The position numbers and the translations under genes are program-made. 64,000 nt of DNA from Duganella sp. CF402 (GTDB lineage Bacteria; Pseudomonadota; Gammaproteobacteria; Burkholderiales; Burkholderiaceae_D): assembly GCF_900109645.1 (NCBI RefSeq), contig NZ_FOBG01000001.1, positions 1,240,001-1,304,000 of the forward strand, written 5' to 3'. Below the pieces are notes generated by a model. That model saw only the letters and a list, made by a program, of their open reading frames with translations, did not search any database and was not told the origin of the DNA. Position 1 is the stretch's first letter. Each line of letters opens with the position of its first letter. This document shows positions 57,447 through 64,000 of this stretch, piece after piece.

Positions 57447-59554
57447 ACAAGTCGAGCGCCCAGCGGCTGTACGCAACAGCGGCACTCACCCTGCCATTGA
57501 TCGCCTCCGCGCATGGCGCCTCGTCGGGAACGGACGACGACGAACTGGCGCTGGTCTACGGCGCCGGCGACAGCGTGAGCATCGCCACCGGCAACCTGCA
57601 GGCGCTGCGCCGCGCGCCGGCGGTGGCGTCGGTCATCACGGCCGCCGACATTGCTGCGATGGGCGCCACGGACCTGGACCACATCCTCGAAAGCGTGGCC
57701 GGCATCCACATCAACCGCACGCCGAACAGCTACTCGCCGCTGTACGTGGTGCGTGGCATCGTCAGCCCCTACGGGCCGCAAATCCTGATGCTTCAAAACG
57801 GCGTGCCGATCACCACCGCCTACATCGGCAACAAGGGCAATATCTGGGCCGGTTATCCGGTCGAGCATATCGCGCGGATTGAAATCATTCGCGGCCCCGG
57901 CTCGGCGCTGTATGGCTCAGATGCTTTTTCCGGCGTGATCAACATCATTACCAAAGGCCCGAATGAAGCGGCAGGCACCGAGGTCGGCGCACGCGCCGGC
58001 TCTTTCGGCACGTACGACGGCTGGGTGCAGCATGGCGGCAAACTGGGTACGATCGACGTCGCGGCCTACCTGCGCGTGGGCTCGACCGACGGCTTCCACC
58101 GCACCATCGAGGCCGATGCGCAAAGCCGCAACGACAAACTGTTCGGCACCCACGCTTCGCTGGCGCCCGGAGAACTCAACACGCAATACAAAGCCGTCGA
58201 CGCCAACCTGGACCTGGTCTACGGCCAGTGGCGCGCGCGCTTCGGCTACAAGTACCGCTACGACATGGGCACCGGCGCCGGCATCGCCTCCGCGCTCGAC
58301 CCGGTCGGCCGCCAGCAGGGAGAACGCATCACCAGCAGCCTCGCATGGGCCGAGCCGCAATTCGCGCGCGATCTCGGGCTGGGCGCCGGCATCAGCACGC
58401 AGCAGTATTCGCAGGAGATGCCGACGCTATATCGGCTGCTGCCGGCGGGCCTGGTATTTCCAACCGGCGCTTTCCCGGACGGGATGATCGCCGCGCCGGA
58501 AGCGTGGGAGCGCGCGTACCGTTTGTCCGGCTACGCCGACTACAGCGGCGTGCCGGGCCACCACCTGCGCCTCGGTGCTGGCCATGACGATATCGACATG
58601 TACCGCGTGCGCGAGTATCGCAACTTCAACTACGCGGCCAACGGCACGCCGATCCCGCTGCCGTCGGTGGTGGAGACCACCGACACCACACCGTTCATCC
58701 GCCCGCAACGGCGCAAGATCGACTACATCTACCTGCAGGACGAATGGAACTTCGCCGCCGACTGGAACCTGACCGCCGGCGTGCGCCACGACCAGTACTC
58801 GGACTTCGGCGGCACCACCAATCCGCGCATGGCGCTGGTGTGGGATGCGAGTTTCGACCTGACCGCCAAGCTGCTGTACGGCCGCGCCTTCCGCGCCCCG
58901 GCATTCGCAGAAAGCTACGGCATCACCAACCCGGTGGCGCTGGGGAATCCGAATCTCAAGCCGGAACGGAACACGACCACCGAACTGTCGTTCGCGTGGC
59001 AGGCGCGCACCAATGCAACCGTGAACCTGACCTTCTACCGCTATCACATGAAGGACATCATCCGCACCGTGCCGAATGCGCTGGTGGGCACAGGCGCCAC
59101 CTACATGAACACCGGGAACCAGAACGGGCATGGCGTGGAAGTGGAATCCAATTGGACCGTTACGCGCGAGCTGCAACTGAGCGGCAACTACGCATGGCAA
59201 CGCTCGACCGATGAAACCAACCACACCGATGCCGGCTACGCGCCGCACCACCACCTGTACGGCCGTGCGGATTGGGCTTTCGCCAGCGGCTATCAATCGA
59301 GCGCGCAAGTGAACTGGGTAGCAGGCCGCAAACGCGCCTTCAGCGATGCACGCGCGCCGCTGCACGACTACACCACCCTGGACCTGACCGTCGCCACTCG
59401 CAACGGCCGCAGGCAGTGGAACTTCTCGGCCGCACTGCGCAACGTGTTCAACACCGACGTACGCGAACCAAGCCCCGCACCAGGCCTGACCCTGCCCTAC
59501 GACCTGCCAATGGCGCCACGCGCGATTTCAGTCCAGGCCTCGTACAAGCTGTAA
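57443..59554 (+). CDS. TonB-dependent outer-membrane receptor
   Basis: A 703-residue receptor. The start is a TTG at 57443, overlapping the previous stop and preceded by GGGAG eight bases upstream. A short signal region is followed by a plug domain (about 50-170: APAVASVITAADIAAMGATDLDHIL, and GSALYGSDAFSGVINIIT) and a 22-strand barrel. No secretin-like signalling domain is present, so it is a plain receptor and not a FecA-type transducer. The cargo is unknown; vitamin B12/siderophore-like or a carbohydrate are options. Its translational coupling to the c-di-GMP sensor suggests linked expression. Confidence 0.9.
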   Translation: MNKSSAQRLYATAALTLPLIASAHGASSGTDDDELALVYGAGDSVSIATGNLQALRRAPAVASVITAADIAAMGATDLDHILESVAGIHINRTPNSYSPLYVVRGIVSPYGPQILMLQNGVPITTAYIGNKGNIWAGYPVEHIARIEIIRGPGSALYGSDAFSGVINIITKGPNEAAGTEVGARAGSFGTYDGWVQHGGKLGTIDVAAYLRVGSTDGFHRTIEADAQSRNDKLFGTHASLAPGELNTQYKAVDANLDLVYGQWRARFGYKYRYDMGTGAGIASALDPVGRQQGERITSSLAWAEPQFARDLGLGAGISTQQYSQEMPTLYRLLPAGLVFPTGAFPDGMIAAPEAWERAYRLSGYADYSGVPGHHLRLGAGHDDIDMYRVREYRNFNYAANGTPIPLPSVVETTDTTPFIRPQRRKIDYIYLQDEWNFAADWNLTAGVRHDQYSDFGGTTNPRMALVWDASFDLTAKLLYGRAFRAPAFAESYGITNPVALGNPNLKPERNTTTELSFAWQARTNATVNLTFYRYHMKDIIRTVPNALVGTGATYMNTGNQNGHGVEVESNWTVTRELQLSGNYAWQRSTDETNHTDAGYAPHHHLYGRADWAFASGYQSSAQVNWVAGRKRAFSDARAPLHDYTTLDLTVATRNGRRQWNFSAALRNVFNTDVREPSPAPGLTLPYDLPMAPRAISVQASYKL

Positions 59555-59571
59555 GCCGCTATAGCGTGTGC

Positions 59572-59596
59572 AGGTCGGCCGTGAGGTCGACCTTTT
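59572..59596 (+). terminator. terminator candidate after the TonB receptor
   Basis: AGGTCG (59572-59577) pairs with CGACCT (59588-59593), followed by TTTT. The stem is short (six pairs), so confidence is moderate. It separates the sensor-receptor operon from the toxin remnant. Confidence 0.4.
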
Positions 59597-59707
59597 CCTG
59601 CTCGCTCACTTAGGTCAAAGCGCACCGCCAAATCTTTTGCGGCAGGTCAAATCACGGGCAAGCGACCTCAGGACAAAATAGAAAAATAGTCCTCGCTGCA
59701 TAGGCCC

Positions 59708-60039
59708 ATGATGAAAGCGATCACCAAGATCCAAGGTTGGCCCGGCACAGGCGGTTCGGGGCCGCTGCCCGGCAGTATTGGCATTACCGATACGAGTTCT
59801 GTGGCAGCCCTAAAGAACTACTATCCGAAAGAAGGAGGCGTAGAATTTGTGTACGCTCCCGAAAGCAATCGGCTGGTAACAGGAGTCGTAAAGCGCCATG
59901 TGCACTTGGATGGTTCCTGGCATGAGCAGTTAGCGGCCGCTCTTGGGATTGGACTCCTGCTGTCCGCGACCAATTTCGCCTGTGGTTATCGATGCGGACC
60001 GGTTACCCAGTCATTCATAATCATTGGGAGAAGATATGA
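59708..60039 (+). pseudogene. broken polymorphic-toxin C-terminal domain (type 43-like)
   Basis: The frame starting at 59708 gives KNYYPKEGGVEFVYAP and SWHEQLAAALG, which resemble, from memory, polymorphic toxin type 43 domains. It then leaves the expected sequence. The toxin-like C terminus (WDWTPAVRDQF, then TGYPVIHNHWEKI) continues in the frame offset by +2 from about 59941 and ends at a TGA at 60037-60039 that overlaps the immunity ATG as ATGA. The stretch between HEQLA and WTP is much shorter than I expect, so an internal deletion plus frame change is likely. The uninterrupted first frame instead runs to 60067, into the next gene. No delivery domain (Rhs, VgrG, CdiA) is upstream. The window is less GC-rich here. 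Confidence 0.55.
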
Positions 60040-60536
60040 AAGTCGCATTGATGGCGCCTACTATTGAACAGTCATATTGTTGGCTATTTACGCGCAACCA
60101 GCAGGTCATCGGTGTGCACAAGACTGATGGCTGGTGCACGCGACTCCGGGATGAAGAGCCAATCTTCTTTTCTAACGAAGAGCCATGCATGCTCATTATG
60201 ATTCTGCTGGAATTAAAGGTCAGCGAGTTTGATGAGCACCTCAGCGCGGCAGTCCACCTGGCGCCGGAGTTCGCATCAAGCATTCAGCAGTTCCCGCTGA
60301 CGATGCTCATCAAGTACGTCTTCCACAGCTGCTACTCCGACTACTGGCCCGACAAGGCGATGAATTGGCTCGATGAGAAACCCCGGCTGCTGCCGTTGTT
60401 CGTGGATGAACTGGAGCACATGTACACGCACAAGGTCATGTCTCAATCCTTACGCCATCGCGCCCGCCGCATGTGGCGCAGTGTGACGCGCGATGATCCA
60501 TCGGTCGTGCGCCACATGCGCCATGCACATGGATAG
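60036..60536 (+). CDS. putative immunity protein for the toxin remnant
   Basis: A 166-residue soluble protein starting at the ATG at 60036, preceded by GGGAGAAG. It is rich in aromatic and acidic residues and looks mainly helical (LAPEFASSIQQFPLTMLIKYVF, LPLFVDELEHMYTHK). No family is recognised. Position directly behind, and in ATGA overlap with, the toxin C-terminal frame is the usual immunity-gene layout, so the role is inferred from context. The gene is intact even though the toxin is broken, which fits selection to keep immunity, or recent decay of the toxin. Confidence 0.6.
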   Translation: MKVALMAPTIEQSYCWLFTRNQQVIGVHKTDGWCTRLRDEEPIFFSNEEPCMLIMILLELKVSEFDEHLSAAVHLAPEFASSIQQFPLTMLIKYVFHSCYSDYWPDKAMNWLDEKPRLLPLFVDELEHMYTHKVMSQSLRHRARRMWRSVTRDDPSVVRHMRHAHG

Positions 60537-60547
60537 ACTTCCATGTG
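60526..60547. terminator. hairpin over the end of the immunity gene
   Basis: CACATGG and CCATGTG form a seven-base stem around an eight-base loop that contains the immunity stop codon. There is no T run, so it is a weak terminator candidate. The following 63 bases to the chemoreceptor stop hold nothing else recognised. Confidence 0.35.
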
Positions 60548-60610
60548 GCAGCTCACTATGCTGCGCGTTAATTTGCATAAACTGTGAGAACGACTAGCGG
60601 CTCTTATAAT

Positions 60611-62236
60611 TTAGGCAGCGCGGCGCAGCTCCGCTTGTTCCGGTGCTGCCAATATTGCGCGCTGTGGCAGGTGCTGGACCACGGCTTGCTGGTGATCGGT
60701 CTTGAAGGAGCCGACCAGCTGCGCCAGTTCGCGGGCCTGCGCTTGCATCGCGGCGGCGGCTGCGGCGGCTTCCTCCACCAGCGCGGCGTTTTGCTGCGTC
60801 ACGTCGTCCATGTCGCTAATGGCGGCGTTGACTTGTTCGATGCCGTGCTCCTGCTCCGCGCTGGCCGCGCTGATGGCGCCGATGATGGCGGTGACTTTCT
60901 GCACGCTGGTCACGATCTCGCTCATGGTGGCGCCGGCCGTTTCAGCCAGTTCGCTGCCGCTGGCCACGCGCTCGGCCGAGTCGTTGATCAGCTTTTTGAT
61001 TTCCTTGGCCGCTTCGGCCGAACGTTGCGCCAGGTTGCGCACTTCGCCTGCCACCACGGCAAAGCCGCGACCTTGCTCACCGGCGCGCGCCGCTTCCACT
61101 GCCGCATTCAAGGCCAGGATATTGGTCTGAAACGCGATGCCGTCGATCACGCTGGTGATGTCGACGATCTTGTGCGCGTACTCGTTGATGCTGGCCATCG
61201 TCTGCACCACTTCCGTCACCACCGCCCCGCCCTTGCCCGCCACTTCGGATGCCGACATAGCCAGCTGGTTGGCCTGGCGCGCGTTGCCGCTGTTCTGTTT
61301 CACCGCCGCCGTCAGTTCCTCCATCGCCGACGCGGTTTCTTCCAGCGCGCCCGCCTGATGTTCGGTGCGGCGCGACAGCTCCATATTCCCGCTGGCGATC
61401 TCGCGCGAGGCCGAGTCGATCGCCACCGCGCCATCGCGCACGCGGCCCACGGTATCGGCCAAGCGGCCGGTCATGTGCGACAGCGCGTCGAACAGCTGGC
61501 CGATTTCATCGCTGCGGCCATGTGTGATCGCGACATGCAGCTCGCCGCCGGCCACTTGCTCGGCCAGCGCCACCGCCTGCGTCAGCGGACGCACGATGCT
61601 GCGGGTGAGCGCCAGCGCCAGCACGGCCCCCAGCGCCAGCGTCGCCACGCCGAGGCCAATCAACAGCGCGCGGCTGCCCTGGAACTGGCTGGCCGATTGC
61701 TCGGCCAGTGCCCTGGCTTGCTGTGTTTGATACGCCAGCAGTTTTCCCAGCGCGCCGGTGTAGGCCTTGAACACGCCCGGCCATTTGTTATCCAGCAGGT
61801 CGCTCACCTCTTGTATGCGGCCGCTGTCCTTGAACTTGAACAGCTCTCCGCGCATGGCGAGGAAGGCTGTCTTCTTTTCGGCCACCACGCGCAGCAGCGC
61901 CGCCTCATCGCCCGAGGCCTGCATCGCCGCCAGCTTGCGTTCCATCTCGGCCGCTACTTTCTCGCCGGTGTTCAGCTGCGCCTGAAAGATATCCGACACT
62001 TCCAGACTGTCGCTGCGGCCGATCGACATCGCGCGCAAGCCATTCAGTTCGGTCACGCCCAGCAGCTCAGAGGTCAGCTGCTGGCGCGCCAGTTTTTCGT
62101 TCACCAGGTTGGACGCGGTGTCATTGGCCGACTGCAGCCGCCACAGCGACACGCCCGACATGCACGCCATCGCCAACAACAGCAGCGCGAACGACGCCAC
62201 CACACGCATACCCGTATTCAATTGAGGGAATTTCAT
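60611..62236 (-). CDS. methyl-accepting chemotaxis protein
   Basis: A 541-residue chemoreceptor, related to the one at 11691 in its signalling half. Transmembrane segments are at about 10-30 and 188-212, with a four-helix-bundle ligand domain between them; HAMP (about 212-265) and MCP signalling domain follow, with the tip sequence [22 protein letters not shown] near 366-388. A longer Ala/Gln-rich tail ends in ELRRAA, without a CheR-binding pentapeptide. It is divergent from the CBS-SpoIIE gene over a 186-base region containing a dyad. Confidence 0.95.
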   Translation of the reverse strand: MKFPQLNTGMRVVASFALLLLAMACMSGVSLWRLQSANDTASNLVNEKLARQQLTSELLGVTELNGLRAMSIGRSDSLEVSDIFQAQLNTGEKVAAEMERKLAAMQASGDEAALLRVVAEKKTAFLAMRGELFKFKDSGRIQEVSDLLDNKWPGVFKAYTGALGKLLAYQTQQARALAEQSASQFQGSRALLIGLGVATLALGAVLALALTRSIVRPLTQAVALAEQVAGGELHVAITHGRSDEIGQLFDALSHMTGRLADTVGRVRDGAVAIDSASREIASGNMELSRRTEHQAGALEETASAMEELTAAVKQNSGNARQANQLAMSASEVAGKGGAVVTEVVQTMASINEYAHKIVDITSVIDGIAFQTNILALNAAVEAARAGEQGRGFAVVAGEVRNLAQRSAEAAKEIKKLINDSAERVASGSELAETAGATMSEIVTSVQKVTAIIGAISAASAEQEHGIEQVNAAISDMDDVTQQNAALVEEAAAAAAAMQAQARELAQLVGSFKTDHQQAVVQHLPQRAILAAPEQAELRRAA

Positions 62237-62358
62237 AAGCCTTGGTCAAAAAAGTAAAAGTGCCTCATGCACGAATACTCACCAATGTACACACCGAATA
62301 TGACGCCCTCGTTACCACAAGGCAATTACGACAACAGTATTTTCTTACGGTTAAGATG

Positions 62359-62385
62359 TAATGAGGAGGTAACAATTTCTCATTA
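62359..62385. promoter_or_regulatory. dyad between divergent chemoreceptor and SpoIIE genes
   Basis: TAATGAG and CTCATTA form seven-base perfect arms around 13 bases in the AT-rich region between two divergent genes. It could be an operator. No matching promoter boxes could be set with confidence, and I did not see a clear sigma-28 motif for the chemoreceptor. Confidence 0.4.
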
Positions 62386-62422
62386 GCATGCAGACCTCAG
62401 TGTTGATAAAAGGTTCCCGGCT

Positions 62423-63646
62423 GTGGAGTTCAATGCCTCTCGTTTGCACCTGCCCCGTTTTCGCTTGTCCGTTGCCGCCGACCTGTGTGTGGAGACTGTA
62501 TCGGTACTGTCCGACGCCACCAACTTCGCTGTACTGGAACTGTTCACCGAACGCCGCGATTTAATGAGCCTGCCCGTGATCGAAGGCGGCCGGCCGATAG
62601 GCCTCATCAGCCGCAACATCTTCATGTCGCAGATGTCCAAGCCCTTCTATCACGAGCTGTATGGGAAAAAGAGCTGCATCGCTTTCATGGACAAGGAGCC
62701 GCTGATCGTCGACGCGGCCATGAGTATTGAAGCGCTGACCTTCCGCGCGGTTGAATCGGGCGAGAAAGCGCTGGCCGACGGCTTCATCGTCACCCGCGAT
62801 GGCACGCTGGCCGGTGTCGGTTTCGGCCTGCAGCTGATGAACGTGGTGGCCAATATGCAGGCCGAGAAGAACCGCCAGATCATGCACAGCATCGATTACG
62901 CCAGCGTGATCCAGCGTTCGCTGCTGCGCCCTTCCAATCTGGCCTTGTCCGATGCGCTGGACGATGCGCACCTTGAATGGCAGCCGCGCGATGTGGTGGG
63001 CGGCGACTTCTATCACTTCGCCCGCTATGAAGACGGCTGGTTCGCCGCCATCGCCGACTGCACCGGCCACGGCGTACCGGGCGCGTTCATGACGCTGATT
63101 TCGTCGTCCACTTTAACGCAGGCCTTGCAGCAACTGGGCCCACGCGATCCGGCCCGCCTGATCGCGGAAGTCAATCGCGGCGTCAAAGGCATGTTGGGAC
63201 AAGTGGAAGGCCACGGCCACGCCGAATCCAACGACGGCATGGACGCTGCCTTCCTGTGGTTCGACAACGCCAGCCGTCAACTGAGCTTCGCCGGCGCCAA
63301 GCTGTCGCTGTTCCAGCTCGACCCGGACCAGCAAGCCGTGCAAACCGTGGACGGTGAACGCATGGGCGTCGGCTACACCGATACACCGCTGGGCTACCAG
63401 TGGACCAACAAGACCATCGCCATCCCGGAAGGCAGCCTGCTGTTCCTGACCACCGATGGCCTGATCGACCAGATCGGCGGCGCCAAGGACATCGCCTACG
63501 GCAAGCGCCGCATGCGCGATGTGCTGCTGGCCAATCGCACCGACTGCGCGCGCCACGTATCGCAAGCCATGCTGGATGACTATCAGGCGTGGCAAGGCGA
63601 ACAACCGCGCCGCGACGACCTGACTTTTTTCTGTTTCCGTCCTTGA
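62423..63646 (+). CDS. CBS-like domain SpoIIE (PP2C) phosphatase, SiaA-like role
   Basis: A 407-residue soluble phosphatase. The start is a GTG at 62423 with AAAAGG nine bases upstream. The N-terminal part (about 15-140: LMSLPVIEGGRPIGLISRNIF and later DGFIVTRDGTLAGVGFG) looks like a CBS pair, a possible nucleotide sensor. The C-terminal SpoIIE/RsbU domain (about 170-405) holds the metal motifs VVGGDFYHF and ADCTGHGVPGAFMTL, and FLTTDGLIDQIGG. With the SiaB-like gene 12 bases downstream this resembles the SiaA/SiaB part of the SiaABCD partner switch that controls biofilm-related c-di-GMP in Pseudomonas; SiaC/SiaD would lie beyond the window. Confidence 0.9.
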   Translation: MEFNASRLHLPRFRLSVAADLCVETVSVLSDATNFAVLELFTERRDLMSLPVIEGGRPIGLISRNIFMSQMSKPFYHELYGKKSCIAFMDKEPLIVDAAMSIEALTFRAVESGEKALADGFIVTRDGTLAGVGFGLQLMNVVANMQAEKNRQIMHSIDYASVIQRSLLRPSNLALSDALDDAHLEWQPRDVVGGDFYHFARYEDGWFAAIADCTGHGVPGAFMTLISSSTLTQALQQLGPRDPARLIAEVNRGVKGMLGQVEGHGHAESNDGMDAAFLWFDNASRQLSFAGAKLSLFQLDPDQQAVQTVDGERMGVGYTDTPLGYQWTNKTIAIPEGSLLFLTTDGLIDQIGGAKDIAYGKRRMRDVLLANRTDCARHVSQAMLDDYQAWQGEQPRRDDLTFFCFRP

Positions 63647-63658
63647 GAGGATCCTGTT

Positions 63659-64000
63659 TTGCTGTACGAAGAATTCAACGACTTCTTTGACGTGGCTCGC
63701 AAGCGCCATATCATCTTTTTCTACGTGGGCTATTTCTCGCAGCACGTGGTGGCCGCCATTTCGGAGACCATCAAGGCGCGCCTCGACGTTGCCGGTGCGG
63801 CCGGGCCGACGCGCCGGCGCATCTTCTCGTCGTTTGTCGAAATGTCGCAGAACATCATGCACTATTCGTCCGACTCGCTCACGCCCGATGAGCAGGCCGA
63901 GAACCAGATCCGCCGCGGCTCGTTCTGCATCGGCATGAAGGGCGACAGCTTCTTCCTGCTGTGCGCCAATCCGGTCGACAGCGCCAATGTGGAGCGCATC
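63659..64000 (+). CDS. SiaB-family (DUF6272) protein kinase, N-terminal part
   Basis: A frame from a TTG at 63659, with GAGAGG eight bases upstream, runs off the right edge after 114 residues. It reads LYEEFNDFFDVARKRHIIFFYVG and, later, EMSQNIMHYS, the N-box-like motif of the SiaB/DUF6272 GHKL kinases that phosphorylate the STAS-like SiaC. The gene lies 12 bases after a SpoIIE phosphatase gene, the usual arrangement. The rest of the kinase and any SiaC/SiaD genes are outside the window. Confidence 0.8.
   Translation, partial: MLYEEFNDFFDVARKRHIIFFYVGYFSQHVVAAISETIKARLDVAGAAGPTRRRIFSSFVEMSQNIMHYSSDSLTPDEQAENQIRRGSFCIGMKGDSFFLLCANPVDSANVERI

Overview
The window is high-GC chromosomal DNA that looks like a betaproteobacterium of the Burkholderiales, most likely the Oxalobacteraceae (Massilia/Duganella-like). 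The pointers are the gene families, the CX14CX2C type of QueE, a Fur-controlled FecI/FecR/TonB-receptor unit, and a very dense set of signalling proteins. Genus cannot be fixed from sequence alone. No rRNA, tRNA, CRISPR array, insertion sequence, prophage or replication origin was seen. Nearly all DNA is coding, and no gene-free stretch exceeds 300 bases.

Layout. 1-3525: a leftward housekeeping operon, queE-queD-tadA-hydrolase-ldcA (queuosine precursor synthesis, tRNA editing, peptidoglycan recycling). 3677-5455: a NarL-type histidine kinase and a diguanylate cyclase. 5460-6916: a secreted nuclease coupled to two small unknown genes. 7065-11481: a less GC-rich three-gene cassette (two lipoproteins and a secreted beta-propeller-like protein) of unknown function, with a palindromic leader and tandem hairpins at its end. 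11691-17136: a chemoreceptor, a glycosyltransferase/HAD pair, and a Cache-PAS-diguanylate cyclase. 17145-22779: a heme-barrel protein and a partner-switching set (HATPase, STAS, CHASE2-SpoIIE phosphatase, metallo-beta-lactamase-fold protein) around a FecR/OmpA pair. 22907-25001: a purine permease, an ACT-like protein and an Lrp/AsnC regulator.

25038-31172 is an iron-uptake signalling operon: Fur box, ECF sigma, FecR, TonB receptor with signalling domain, PepSY protein and DUF3325. 31252-36440 holds a crystallin/glycine-zipper protein, an epimerase-like protein divergent from a LysR regulator, a DUF4124 protein, a DUF481 outer-membrane protein and purT. 36445-40243 is a leftward operon of a DUF2141 protein, a carotenoid-cleavage-type oxygenase and a LytS/LytTR two-component pair. 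40325-48905 carries two related hybrid kinases, divergently arranged, and a propeller-diguanylate cyclase. 49022-52028 has a porin, a small PstS-like protein and a MATE exporter.

52210-59554 is an operon of an ABC-type substrate-binding protein without transporter partners, a 1371-residue kinase-REC-Hpt-REC-GGDEF-EAL protein, and a TonB receptor. 59708-60536 holds a toxin remnant resembling polymorphic toxin type 43, broken by a frame change, followed by an apparently intact immunity gene. 60611-64000 has a second chemoreceptor divergent from a CBS-SpoIIE phosphatase and the start of a SiaB-like kinase. Four GGDEF proteins, two SpoIIE phosphatases, five histidine kinases and two chemoreceptors make signalling the main theme.
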